Shown here piece after piece: positions 16,986-24,683 of a stretch of DNA of 64,000 nucleotides. Source of the stretch: Arthrobacter sp. zg-Y820 (GTDB lineage: Bacteria; Actinomycetota; Actinomycetes; Actinomycetales; Micrococcaceae). The stretch is taken from the NCBI RefSeq assembly GCF_030142155.1, contig NZ_CP126247.1, positions 2,790,001-2,854,000 of the forward strand. The letters run 5' to 3'. The position numbers and the translations under genes were made by a program. The notes beneath the pieces are model-generated. The model was not told where the DNA came from and made no database searches. It saw only the letters and a list, made by a program, of their open reading frames with translations. Positions within the stretch are counted from its first letter, which is position 1, and every line of letters begins with the position of its first letter.

Positions 16986-17477
16986 ATGGCAACATTGACC
17001 GTTTGGAAATTCCCGGACTCAGGCGCTGCCGAGCAGGCCACTGAGACACTGTCCAGCCTGCAGTCGCAGGGCCTCATCAACGTGCAGGATTCGGCATTTG
17101 TCACTTGGCCGCAGGACGCGAAAAAGCCGCGCACCGTTCAGGAGCACAACCTCCTTGGGGCCGGCGCTCTCGGCGGCGGGTTCTGGGGTCTCCTGTTCGG
17201 CTTGATCTTCTTTATTCCGCTGATCGGCCTGGTGGTTGGTGCTGCCGTGGGTGCTCTTTCCGCCTCCATGGTGGACGTGGGAATCGACGATAACTTCATC
17301 AAGCAGGTGCGGTCGGAAGTTACGCCGGGAACATCGGCCTTGTTCGTGCTGTCCTCGGATGCCGTGGAGGACCGGGTCCTGGATGCGTTCCGCAGCAGCT
17401 TCCCGGATGCCAAGCTCATCGCCACCAATCTCTCCAAGGAGCAGGAAGCGAACCTGCGCCAGGCGTTCGCAGACTAA
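16986..17477 (+). CDS. DUF1269-like membrane protein
   Basis: 163 residues from the ATG at 16986, with GGAG at 16973-16976. Soluble alpha/beta N-terminus, then a glycine-rich hairpin of two hydrophobic helices (GAGALGGGFWGLLFGLIFFIPLIGLVVGAAVGAL) and a C-terminal domain with DVGIDDNFIKQVRSEVTPGTSALFVLSSD. This layout is that of DUF1269, small proteins whose glycine-zipper segment may associate with membranes; function unknown. Divergent from the GH13 gene across a 252-bp gap. Confidence 0.75.
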   Translation: MATLTVWKFPDSGAAEQATETLSSLQSQGLINVQDSAFVTWPQDAKKPRTVQEHNLLGAGALGGGFWGLLFGLIFFIPLIGLVVGAAVGALSASMVDVGIDDNFIKQVRSEVTPGTSALFVLSSDAVEDRVLDAFRSSFPDAKLIATNLSKEQEANLRQAFAD

Positions 17478-17585
17478 CTCCTGCGTGCGGTCCCGTTTCC
17501 CCGGGGCTGCCGTTGTCTGGCTCCCGGAGGCCGGATCGTCGAGGACGGTCCGGCCTTCGGTCATGGATGAACCCGTTGCGTCCCG

Positions 17586-17591
17586 TATCGT
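17586..17591 (+). promoter_or_regulatory. Candidate -10 for a leaderless transcript
   Basis: TATCGT ends eight bases before the ATG at 17600, the spacing expected when transcription begins at the start codon. No ribosome-binding sequence is present upstream of that ATG. Confidence 0.35.
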
Positions 17592-17599
17592 TGATGGGG

Positions 17600-17995
17600 A
17601 TGATTACCAGACGCCAGGCTGCACTTGCCTTAGATATCCCCGTTGAAATGGCCACCCGCCATGGAATCCCTCCCCGCATGACGGAGCAGGAGCTCGCTGA
17701 CCTGCAGTCCGCACCGCCCCAGTGGCTCGTCCAGTCGCGCGCCAACCGAACGGGAAAGCGTCCCGTCTGGGTTGAGCTGGAGTGTGCGGTCTGCGGCTAC
17801 CGTGAGAACGCCCGTCCGAAGAAGTGGTGGCCTGACTTTGCCTTCCTTGCCTGCGCCGACCACCCCAGCGCTGACTACCCGGAGCTGCCGGCCGGGCGCG
17901 TCCGAGGGGAGTACGACGGCATCGGAACCCGGTTTATCGGCTTTGTGGATGTTCCCCTCGCCGATGTGCCGTCCAAATCAGCGACGGCGGAGTAG
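17600..17995 (+). CDS. Uncharacterised small protein with a CxxC...CxxH cluster
   Basis: 131 residues. I do not recognise a named family. The N-terminus (ITRRQAALALDIPVEMATRHGIP) reads like a helix-turn-helix-type or ribosome-associated segment, followed by TEQELADLQSAPPQWLVQSRANRTGKRPVW. The middle holds ECAVCGYREN and then LACADHP, giving Cys-x2-Cys and Cys-x2-His, which could bind one zinc. The start at 17600 is chosen over an in-frame ATG two codons upstream because of the -10 spacing. A strong bidirectional terminator follows. Confidence 0.75.
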   Translation: MITRRQAALALDIPVEMATRHGIPPRMTEQELADLQSAPPQWLVQSRANRTGKRPVWVELECAVCGYRENARPKKWWPDFAFLACADHPSADYPELPAGRVRGEYDGIGTRFIGFVDVPLADVPSKSATAE

Positions 17996-18010
17996 CACCC
18001 CGAGACAGAC

Positions 18011-18049
18011 AAACCAGGCGCCCTGCATCCGCAGGGCGCCTGGTTTTTT
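18011..18049. terminator. Strong bidirectional rho-independent terminator
   Basis: A 16-bp perfect stem (18011-18026 with 18031-18046), loop ATCC, then a T run (18044-18049) on the + strand and AAACC at the left edge giving a T run on the - strand. It serves both the + strand gene ending at 17995 and the - strand gene ending at 18074. Confidence 0.9.
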
Positions 18050-18073
18050 ATGCAGCTCTCTTGGGCGTGCCGC

Positions 18074-18709
18074 TTAGCTTTCGGGAAGGGCCAGCCCGGT
18101 GCGGGCCATGGCGTCCTTGTAGGCGATGCGCATCGTGGCCAGGCCGTCTTCCTGCCGCTCAGCGGTTGCGCCGAAAGCGCGTCCGTCAACGGAGCGGGCC
18201 TTGTAGATCTTGAAGCTGCGCCGGTAGATCATCCGGTTCTCGGTTTTCAGGAACGCTGCGCACAGCCGCTGGGCCTCAGTGCCGTGGGCGACGATCGCGG
18301 AGGCACGCGGCACCAGGGCCAGGAAGCGCAGGAGCGGCTTGAGGCCTTCCTGGATCTGTTCCTTGGTCAGCTTTCCGTTGGGCTCACCGGGGACGAACCA
18401 CGGGTAGGTGTTCCACGGCATGACATACTCCGGACGCAGGCCCACCTGCCAGTGGACCCCCAGAAGACGCGCGACGGCGTCGTCGTCGCCGGCGGTAATG
18501 AAGCCGGACGGATGGGCGGTGCCAATGTTGGAGAACAGGCTCACAATGCGGGTGTCTCCCACGTCGTGCATCGGGTCGACGTAGGGCACCTCGGTGCCGG
18601 GTTTCAGCGCCTTGAGCGAGTCACAGAGCTGATTGACTTCAGCGACGTTGTCGTCGTAGCGGCGGTTCCAGAGTTCTTCGGATTGTGTTCCATGGTCCAG
18701 GCTTTGCAT
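18074..18709 (-). CDS. Uracil-DNA glycosylase-like protein
   Basis: 211 residues. The order of motifs fits the uracil-DNA glycosylase superfamily: a VSLFSNIGTAHPSGFITAGDDDAVARLLG segment, EYVMPWNTYPWFV (PWN-type motif) and a later AIVAHGTEAQRL (His-containing motif). AGGAG lies about ten bases before the ATG. It would remove damaged or misincorporated bases or be a non-catalytic relative; without alignment the subfamily and activity are uncertain. It stands alone, ending at the bidirectional terminator. Confidence 0.6.
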   Translation of the reverse strand: MQSLDHGTQSEELWNRRYDDNVAEVNQLCDSLKALKPGTEVPYVDPMHDVGDTRIVSLFSNIGTAHPSGFITAGDDDAVARLLGVHWQVGLRPEYVMPWNTYPWFVPGEPNGKLTKEQIQEGLKPLLRFLALVPRASAIVAHGTEAQRLCAAFLKTENRMIYRRSFKIYKARSVDGRAFGATAERQEDGLATMRIAYKDAMARTGLALPES

Positions 18710-18992
18710 AAAGTGGTGCGTCTCCTACAGGGGTCTTATCGACCGGTTATAGCTCATGTGCCCGGACGGAGCGCGTACGGGCGGATGCTGCCGAGCCGCA
18801 GCGCCGGTGCGCGGCGGTATCCAACGGACCCGCCGACAGCGGAAGGCCGAATGCGCTGCCTTGCGAACAGCTCTCCGACTCCTGCCAGTCTAGCAATTCC
18901 TACCGGCTGTCCTCCCCCGGACCGGAGGATGCACCCCGGAATTCAGGGAACGTGTGACCAAGGACTCCCGGGAGGGCAGTGCCTGAGGCACA
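18710..18992. other. Intergenic stretch without a gene
   Basis: About 280 bases between the glycosylase-like gene and the ssrA terminator. I see no coding region or tRNA. On its right edge a short hairpin GTGCC-TGA-GGCAC (18979-18991) follows the T run of the ssrA terminator on the - strand and may act as a back-up stop. Confidence 0.6.
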
Positions 18993-19033
18993 TAAAAAAG
19001 CAGGGAAAGTGCCCGAAGGCACTTTCCCTGCTT
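18993..19033 (-). terminator. ssrA terminator with UUCG tetraloop
   Basis: A 16-bp perfect stem (18998-19013 with 19018-19033). On the - strand the loop reads C(TTCG)G, the extra-stable tetraloop, and the stem is followed by a run of six T. It starts 20 bases beyond the tmRNA 3' end. Confidence 0.92.
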
Positions 19034-19053
19034 AGTGGAACAATTTTCAGCTG

Positions 19054-19420
19054 TGGAGATGGGGGGAATTGAACCCCCGTCCGATGTCGTGTTGTCAGGG
19101 CTTCTCCGGGCGCAGTCTGCGTTGGATTTTCTCGGCCCCAGCTGTCTTGCAGACAAGCAGCTGATCCGGGCCCAGCCGTCTAAGAGTCCCGAACACGCCA
19201 ACGGCGAGCATGTTCAGCAGTGGCCCTCTAAATGACGCCAGGATCCGGGACGAGAGCATTCCCGGGCTGACGGACTATGCCCGCTGCTTAGGCAGCGAGA
19301 GCGAAGTCAGTGCGCTTTGAATCGGCACTTATTGTTTTGCAAGGAGCGTTTACGAGATAACCCTGCATCCTCGGCCCGCTTCACCTGTCTCGACTAACAC
19401 CGTCGAAACCTGTCATCCCC
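19054..19420 (-). ncRNA. ssrA: Transfer-messenger RNA (tmRNA)
   Basis: Ribosome-rescue RNA, about 367 nt. The 5' end GGGGATGACAGGTTTCGACG and the 3' end with T-arm GGGGGTTCAATTCCCCCC and acceptor CATCTCCA are unmistakable; GGGGATG (19420-19414) pairs with CATCTCC (19061-19055). The discriminator A at 19054 is followed by CAG, so the terminal CCA is not encoded and must be added. The tag frame runs from GCC at 19326 to TAA at 19288 and encodes ADSKRTDFALAA, ending in the ALAA degron recognised by Clp proteases. SmpB, its partner, is encoded just upstream on the same strand. Confidence 0.97.
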
Positions 19421-19427
19421 ATGTGTA

Positions 19428-19433
19428 ATTATC
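19428..19433 (-). promoter_or_regulatory. ssrA: -10 element of ssrA
   Basis: GATAAT on the - strand ends seven bases before the first G of the tmRNA. No good -35 is visible, although TTAACC lies further upstream. The position suggests the primary transcript begins at or next to the mature 5' end. Confidence 0.5.
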
Positions 19434-19497
19434 AAACACCGATCCGGGGACCGGTTGGTTAATTGTAGCCCATCTGCGCCGGAGGCTGGAGCTGGAA

Positions 19498-19860
19498 CTA
19501 GAACCGGATGCCAAGGACGATGATTGGCATCTCCCACAGCTTGAGGACCACCCAGGAGATCACGGCAAAGAAGACGCCCAGGATGCTCAGTGCTGCTTGG
19601 CCGGCAGCCTTGTGCTTCAGCGCCCACACGAAGAGAACAGCGTTGGCAGCAACCAGGACCGGAGCGATCCAGACCAAAAGCGACGCGAGGTAGATGTAGT
19701 AGACGAAGAAGAAGGGGACAACAACCAGGATCACGACCGGGATCACGGCCAGCGCGATCAGCAGGTTGACGGTGGTTACCGCCCAGGCCCACAGCGGGGT
19801 CCGCCGTTTTTCCTCGATGACGTTCTCTTCGGGCTGCAGCGCCCAGAAGGTGCCGCTCAT
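19498..19860 (-). CDS. Small polytopic membrane protein downstream of smpB
   Basis: 120 residues; I do not recognise a named family. An N-terminal soluble stretch of about 22 residues (LQPEENVIEEKRRTPLW) precedes four hydrophobic segments with few charges: WAVTTVNLLIALAVIPVVIL, FFFVYYIYLASLLVW, VLVAANAVLFVWAL and LSILGVFFAVISWVVLKLW. The ATG overlaps the smpB stop by one base on the - strand (TGATG), so it is co-translated with smpB. Length and topology suggest a DUF-type membrane protein; no catalytic residues are evident. Confidence 0.75.
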   Translation of the reverse strand: MSGTFWALQPEENVIEEKRRTPLWAWAVTTVNLLIALAVIPVVILVVVPFFFVYYIYLASLLVWIAPVLVAANAVLFVWALKHKAAGQAALSILGVFFAVISWVVLKLWEMPIIVLGIRF

Positions 19861-20333
19861 CAGGCGCCCCGGTTTTTCTCCCGCATGTCACGCAGGGCTT
19901 CACGGTTGTCCTGCTTCTCGCGAAGGGTCTGCCGCTTGTCGTAATCGCGCTTGCCTCGGGCTACGGCAATCTCGACCTTGGCACGGCCGTCCAGGAAGTA
20001 CAGCTGGAGGGGAACAATGGTGAAGCCGGTCTCGCGGGTCTTCTGCATGATCTTGTCCAGCTGCTCCCGGTGCAGCAGCAGCTTCCGGCGGCGGCGGGCC
20101 GAATGGTTGGTCCAGCTGCCGTTGAGGTACTCAGGAATGTACGTCGCTTCAAGCCAGAGCTCATCGTTGTAGAACGTTCCGAAGCCATCCACCAACGATG
20201 CCCGGCCCTCACGCAGCGACTTCACCTCGGTGCCCATCAAAACCATGCCGGCTTCATAGGTGTCGAGGATTTCGTAGTTGTGCCGGGCCTTGCGGTTGGT
20301 GGCCACTACCTTACGGCCACTTTCTTTGGGCAC
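19860..20333 (-). CDS. smpB: SsrA-binding protein SmpB
   Basis: Binds tmRNA and takes the place of the missing codon-anticodon pair during ribosome rescue. 157 residues. Characteristic ATNRKARHNYEILDTYEAGMVLMGTEVKSLREG (read in parts), YIPEYLNGSWTNHSARRRRKLLLH and the basic C-terminal GKRDYDKRQTLREKQD tail that enters the decoding centre. Complete. It lies directly upstream of ssrA on the same strand, with one small gene between. Confidence 0.98.
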   Translation of the reverse strand: MPKESGRKVVATNRKARHNYEILDTYEAGMVLMGTEVKSLREGRASLVDGFGTFYNDELWLEATYIPEYLNGSWTNHSARRRRKLLLHREQLDKIMQKTRETGFTIVPLQLYFLDGRAKVEIAVARGKRDYDKRQTLREKQDNREALRDMREKNRGA

Positions 20334-20375
20334 GGTGCAACTCCTTTACGATGAACGGAAAACTCTATTGTAGGC

Positions 20376-21782
20376 CTACAACAGGCCCATCGGATCAACC
20401 AGGGCGCCGTTCAGCACCGTCTCAAAGTGGAGGTGGCAGCCGGTCGAGTTGCCGGTGGTCCCAACGTAACCGATCAGCTGACCGGCGTTCACCCACTGGC
20501 CCACGGATACGACATAGTTCGTCAGGTGGTAGTAGTTCGTGGCCAGTGCGCTGTTGCCGATAACGCCGTGGTTCAGCACCACGCGGTTTCCCGTTCCGAT
20601 CATTCCGTCCGACTGGCCCTGGTCTGCCCGCCAGACCTCTCCCGAAGCCGGGGCGTAAACCGGGGTTCCACAACTGGCACCAAAATCGATGCCCGAGTGC
20701 AGGTAACCGCCGGTGCCGAAGAAGTCGATGCTGCCCGGAGGCGTGGCGCGCCAGCCGAAGCCGGAGGAGATCGGGGCGCTGACGGGAAGGGTCAGGCCAA
20801 AGGCGGACGGGTTGGTCGGCGCAGTGGACGGCACCTCAGCCGGCGGAGTGGGCCGGTTGTTGCGTGCGGCCTCTTCGGCTGCCCGGCGGTTCGCCTCGGC
20901 TACCCGGGCTTCCTCTTCCTTCCGTGCCTTCTCAAGGAGGGCGCGCTGCCGTGCCGCAATGTCCTCGGTTGCCTTGACTTTGGCGGTTTCCAGCGAGGCC
21001 AGCTGAGCCTGGATAACAGGCTTTCGCGCTTCCAGGTCGGCATTTGCCGCCGCCGTCTGCTCGATCAGGGAGTCGACTTTGGACTTTTCAGCCGCTGCGG
21101 CGTCCCGGGCTTCCTGTTCCAGCCTCAGGGCATCCTCTGCCTGCTCCTTGAGACTGGAAATTTCCTCTTCGACCGCCGCCAGGCGTGCTTCCGAGTTTAC
21201 GTTCGTGGCGCTTTGCTGCGAGAGCTCCTGCATGGCGGCATTCTGGCCGCGCAGGACCTGCTCCGCCAGGCCCATGGAATCCGTGAGGCTGTCAGCACCC
21301 TCGGCGCCGAGGATCAGTGAAAAGCTGGAGGGCACCCCGCCGTTTTTGTAGGCCTGGGCCGCGATCTGTCCGATCACTTCCTGCGATTCGTCCATGGCCG
21401 CTTGGTCCTGCTCGATCTGCGCGGTAATGGTGCTGCGGGTTTCCTGGGCCAGCGCCACGCGGCCGGTCAGCGCCGTAACCTTGCCGGTGGCTGCTGAAAC
21501 GCGGCCCTCGGCATCGGTCAGCGCCTGCTGGGCTCCGGGCAGCTGCTGCTGGTAGATCGCCAGCTCGGCGACTTTCCTGCTGGTTTCGGCGTCGAGGTAC
21601 TCGTAGGTTTCCTGAACCTTCAGCTGCTCGGCCTCAATGGCTGCCTTGCGGTCGTCGAGTTCGTCGGCTGCGGCCGTTCCGCTGAAGGCGAGCGTCAGCG
21701 CCAGCATGGCGGATGCCACCACGCCGGCCGTGGTTTTGCGCAGGGCAGGCTTCGGCGCCTGACTCGAATGCGCGCTAACCAT
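20376..21782 (-). CDS. FtsEX-linked M23 peptidoglycan hydrolase with coiled coil (EnvC/NlpD-like)
   Basis: Secreted cell-wall hydrolase, 468 residues. A signal peptide (about 1-39, cleavage near TAAAD) is followed by a long Ala/Glu/Gln-rich coiled coil (about 42-310), a proline-threonine linker and a LytM/M23 domain (about 330-468). Zinc ligands His362 and Asp366 (HSGID) and His452 (HLHFE) are present, with His419 and His450 at the catalytic positions, so the enzyme should be active. It follows ftsX by 53 bp, matching the EnvC/PcsB/RipC logic in which FtsEX activates a coiled-coil hydrolase at division. No clear ribosome-binding site; a tiny upstream frame overlaps the start. Confidence 0.92.
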   Translation of the reverse strand: MVSAHSSQAPKPALRKTTAGVVASAMLALTLAFSGTAAADELDDRKAAIEAEQLKVQETYEYLDAETSRKVAELAIYQQQLPGAQQALTDAEGRVSAATGKVTALTGRVALAQETRSTITAQIEQDQAAMDESQEVIGQIAAQAYKNGGVPSSFSLILGAEGADSLTDSMGLAEQVLRGQNAAMQELSQQSATNVNSEARLAAVEEEISSLKEQAEDALRLEQEARDAAAAEKSKVDSLIEQTAAANADLEARKPVIQAQLASLETAKVKATEDIAARQRALLEKARKEEEARVAEANRRAAEEAARNNRPTPPAEVPSTAPTNPSAFGLTLPVSAPISSGFGWRATPPGSIDFFGTGGYLHSGIDFGASCGTPVYAPASGEVWRADQGQSDGMIGTGNRVVLNHGVIGNSALATNYYHLTNYVVSVGQWVNAGQLIGYVGTTGNSTGCHLHFETVLNGALVDPMGLL

Positions 21783-21835
21783 TGATGGAACCGTCCATGG
21801 AGTTTGTCAGCTTTCTTTCCAGAGTTTGCAACACT

Positions 21836-22747
21836 CTAAACCCTTAAGTACCTGCGAAGCGTCAGCAGCGAGGATATTCCTGCCAGGAGTGCCCCAACAA
21901 CGAGTAATACCGGGCTGAGGACCAGTACCTGCTGGGCGGAGATAAACGCTGTTGCGGGATAGGCCTTGGCCAGCGCACCGATGAAAAAGTGTGCCACTGC
22001 CCACAGCGTACCTGATGCCAGGACGGCGCCGATGACCGCAGCGATGACGCCCTCGAGAACGAACGGCAGCTGGATGACTGCCTTGGAGGCTCCCACCAGG
22101 CGCATGATGCCTGTCTCCCGGCGGCGGCTGAAGGCCGAGAGGCGGATGGTGGTGGCAATCAGCAGAATGGCACACACCAGCATCACGCCGGCAATTATCA
22201 GCGCAATCAGCGAAGCCAGGTTCATAAAGGAGAAGACCTTCTCCAAAAGTTCACGCTGGTCGCTGACTGTTTCCACTCCGGGCATGGAGGAAAACGCTTC
22301 ATTAATGACTTCATACTTTTCCGGATCCACGAGGGAAACGCGGAAGGACTCCGGCAACTGGTCTGCCGTCACCGAGTCGACCAGCGGGGAATTGGCGAAC
22401 TGGTCCCTGAAGTGGCTCAGCGCGGTTGCCTGGTCTTCGTAGTCCACGGAAGCCACGTACTGGGCAAAGGCCGGGGAATTCAGCTGCTCCTCGATGGCCT
22501 GGCGCTGCTCATCCGTCACCGGGCCGGAGGCACATGAGGGCGTGGTTGAGGAGTCGACGCAGAGGAAGACCGCCACCTGCACCTTGTCATACCAGTAACC
22601 CTTCATCTGCCCGATCTGCAGCTGCAGCAGGCCGGCCGCACCGACGAAGGTGAGTGACACGAAGGTCACGAGGATAACGGAGACCACCATGGACAGGTTC
22701 CTGCGGATACCCGAGCCGATCTCGCCGAGGATGAATGCCAGCCTCAT
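21836..22747 (-). CDS. ftsX: Cell-division membrane protein FtsX
   Basis: Membrane half of the FtsEX complex, which transmits ATP hydrolysis across the membrane to cell-wall hydrolases. 303 residues: an N-terminal helix, a large extracellular domain (about 50-170), then three C-terminal helices with the [19 protein letters not shown] segment. The extracellular domain has two cysteines ([10 protein letters not shown] and TPSCAS) that could form a disulfide, as in mycobacterial FtsX. The start overlaps ftsE by four bases. Confidence 0.96.
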   Translation of the reverse strand: MRLAFILGEIGSGIRRNLSMVVSVILVTFVSLTFVGAAGLLQLQIGQMKGYWYDKVQVAVFLCVDSSTTPSCASGPVTDEQRQAIEEQLNSPAFAQYVASVDYEDQATALSHFRDQFANSPLVDSVTADQLPESFRVSLVDPEKYEVINEAFSSMPGVETVSDQRELLEKVFSFMNLASLIALIIAGVMLVCAILLIATTIRLSAFSRRRETGIMRLVGASKAVIQLPFVLEGVIAAVIGAVLASGTLWAVAHFFIGALAKAYPATAFISAQQVLVLSPVLLVVGALLAGISSLLTLRRYLRV

Positions 22748-23538
22748 TTGACTGCCCCCGCTCCTGCTGCGCCGTTTCCGCTGCCCGGCGATTCGACGTC
22801 GGCCGCTTTGGCTGCATCGTCCTGCCTGATGACGGCTCCCTGCTGCGTCTGCGGTGCGCCCAAGTAGATGCCTTCACGCTCGTCACGCACGATCTTTCCG
22901 TGGTGCAGTTCGACGACGCGCTTGCGCATCGCGTTCACAATGTCGTCGTCGTGGGTTGCCATCACCACGGTGGTGCCGTTCTGGTTAATCCGGTCCAGCA
23001 CCTTCATGATTCCCTGCGAGGTGGTGGGGTCCAGGTTTCCGGTGGGCTCATCGGCGAGCAGGATCCCGGGCTTGTTGACGATGGCGCGGGCGATGGCGAC
23101 ACGTTGCTGCTCGCCGCCGGAAAGCTCATGCGGCAGGCGGTCTTCCTTGCCTTCCAGCCCGACAGTCTTCAGGACCTCGGGCACTGAGTCGCGGATGACG
23201 GCGCGGCTGCGGCCGATGACCTGCATGGCGAATGCCACGTTCTGGAACACCGTTTTGTTGGGCAGCAGGCGGAAGTCCTGGAAAACGACGCCGATTCCAC
23301 GCCGCAGGCGCGGTACGCGCCAGCTGGGAATCTTGGCGACATTTGATCCGGCCACGTAAACGGTCCCCCGGGACGCGTGCTCTTCCTTGAGGATGAGCCG
23401 GATGAAAGTCGATTTGCCCGATCCGGAGGCTCCAACCAGAAACACGAACTCTCCGCGGTCCACTTCGAGGTTCACGGAGTTCAGGGCAGGCCTGGAATTG
23501 CGGTCATAGACCTTGGTGACGTTGTCAAAAGTGATCAT
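22744..23538 (-). CDS. ftsE: Cell-division ATPase FtsE
   Basis: ABC-type ATPase partner of FtsX. 264 residues; Walker [10 protein letters not shown] near 36-44, Q-loop [19 protein letters not shown], signature LSGGEQQR, Walker [13 protein letters not shown] and switch ATHD. A C-terminal tail of about 45 residues ([28 protein letters not shown]) is longer than in E. coli FtsE and looks disordered. The ATG at 23538 lacks a strong ribosome-binding sequence. Confidence 0.97.
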   Translation of the reverse strand: MITFDNVTKVYDRNSRPALNSVNLEVDRGEFVFLVGASGSGKSTFIRLILKEEHASRGTVYVAGSNVAKIPSWRVPRLRRGIGVVFQDFRLLPNKTVFQNVAFAMQVIGRSRAVIRDSVPEVLKTVGLEGKEDRLPHELSGGEQQRVAIARAIVNKPGILLADEPTGNLDPTTSQGIMKVLDRINQNGTTVVMATHDDDIVNAMRKRVVELHHGKIVRDEREGIYLGAPQTQQGAVIRQDDAAKAADVESPGSGNGAAGAGAVK

Positions 23539-23607
23539 GTCTGCTTAGCGCCCATCGGTGCGGCCGGAAGACGGGCCTTGGTTTGGGATAAGGGCGCCGG
23601 CTGTTCG

Positions 23608-23613
23608 ACTATA
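23608..23613 (-). promoter_or_regulatory. ftsE: Candidate -10 for the ftsEX operon
   Basis: TATAGT on the - strand, a near-consensus -10, about 70 bases before the ftsE ATG, with a weak TGCAC-containing -35 region. It lies inside the dyad-like GTTCGA...TCGAAC sequence (23603-23632). Confidence 0.4.
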
Positions 23614-23713
23614 TCGACGGTTCTACTCGAACGTGCAGATTCCGCCCGGTGTGTCGCCGCCCGCCGCCGCGCCCGTCGGACCGGCGCTGCGGCGCACCTT
23701 TTTGAGCCCTCCT

Positions 23714-24577
23714 TCACCGGCTGGACCATCCCCCGTCCATGGGGTAGGAGGACCCGGTGGCCATACCGGCACTCGGTCCGGCCAGCCATCCGGCAAGGGA
23801 GGCAACCTCTTCCGGTTCCACCAGCCGCTTCACTGCGGGCTCCGTCAGCAGGACGGAAGTGAGGACTTCCGTTTCGGAAATGCCGTGGATTCGGGCTTGG
23901 TCGGTTATCTGCGCTTCCACCAGGGGTGTGCGGACATACGCAGGGCAGATGCAGTTCGAGGTCACGCCGTGCGGGCCGCCTTCGAGCGCCGTCACTTTGG
24001 ACAGGCCCTCCAGTCCGTGCTTGGCGCTGACATAGGCACTCTTGAACGCCGAGGCACGCAGCCCGTGGACGCTGGAAATGTTGATGATGCGTCCGAAGCC
24101 GCGGGCGTACATTCCGGGCAGTGCCGCCCGGATCAGCAGGAACGGCGCCTCAAGCATCAGGCGGTGGATCAGCCGGAAAGTCTCCGGGTCGAACTCCTCG
24201 ATGGCAGCGATGCGCTGGATTCCCGCGTTGTTCACGAGAATGTCGGTGTCCAGCACCAGGTCTTCCAGGGCCGAAGTCTCGCTCAGGTCCACATGCCATG
24301 CCGTGCCGCCGATATCGTCGGCGACCCGGGCGGCGGCCGCCGCGTTCAGGTCCGCCACGGTGACCTTGGCACCCAGAGCGGCAAAGTGGCGGGCGCAGGC
24401 TTCACCGATTCCGCTGGCGCCGCCGGTTACGACGGCGGTGCGCCCGGCAAGCTCCGCACCGCCGGTTCCGCGCTTCGCCGCGCTGACCTGCCCGGTCCCG
24501 CCGTCGGATATTTTGGCGCCGGATGTTCCGCCGCCGGGTGTTTTGGCGCCGGTTGTCTTACCGCCTTGCTGGGCCAT
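23714..24577 (-). CDS. bdhA: 3-hydroxybutyrate dehydrogenase (SDR family)
   Basis: NAD-dependent short-chain dehydrogenase interconverting 3-hydroxybutyrate and acetoacetate. 287 residues. Cofactor motif TGGASGIG, NNAG, catalytic Ser in INISSVHG, and YVSAKHG (Tyr-x3-Lys). The segments SNCICPAYVRTPLVEAQI, KRLVEPEEVA and the final MDGGW are those of BdhA. The ATG at 24577 is set by AGGAG seven bases upstream, which means the first 40 residues (GAKTPGGGTSGAKISDGGTG) are a low-complexity extension not normal for the family. It interrupts the usual ftsE-prfB neighbourhood. Confidence 0.85.
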   Translation of the reverse strand: MAQQGGKTTGAKTPGGGTSGAKISDGGTGQVSAAKRGTGGAELAGRTAVVTGGASGIGEACARHFAALGAKVTVADLNAAAAARVADDIGGTAWHVDLSETSALEDLVLDTDILVNNAGIQRIAAIEEFDPETFRLIHRLMLEAPFLLIRAALPGMYARGFGRIINISSVHGLRASAFKSAYVSAKHGLEGLSKVTALEGGPHGVTSNCICPAYVRTPLVEAQITDQARIHGISETEVLTSVLLTEPAVKRLVEPEEVASLAGWLAGPSAGMATGSSYPMDGGWSSR

Positions 24578-24683
24578 GGCACTGCTCCTGACCGTTCGGC
24601 TGCACCGGTGCGCAGCCTCGGAGCAGCATCATCGCACTCGACGGCCCGCCCGGCGAGCTCCCGGCGGCAGCTTGGACCCGGGG

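Noticed and set aside
18710..19500. tRNA-like T-arm GGTTCAATTCC near 19065.
   Set aside because: It belongs to the tRNA-like end of tmRNA; no separate tRNA cloverleaf fits. No other tRNA was found in the gaps between genes.
21783..21799. An eight-codon frame (ATG to TAG) overlapping the start of the M23 hydrolase gene.
   Set aside because: No ribosome-binding site and too short to support as a regulatory peptide; noted only as a possible reason for weak initiation.
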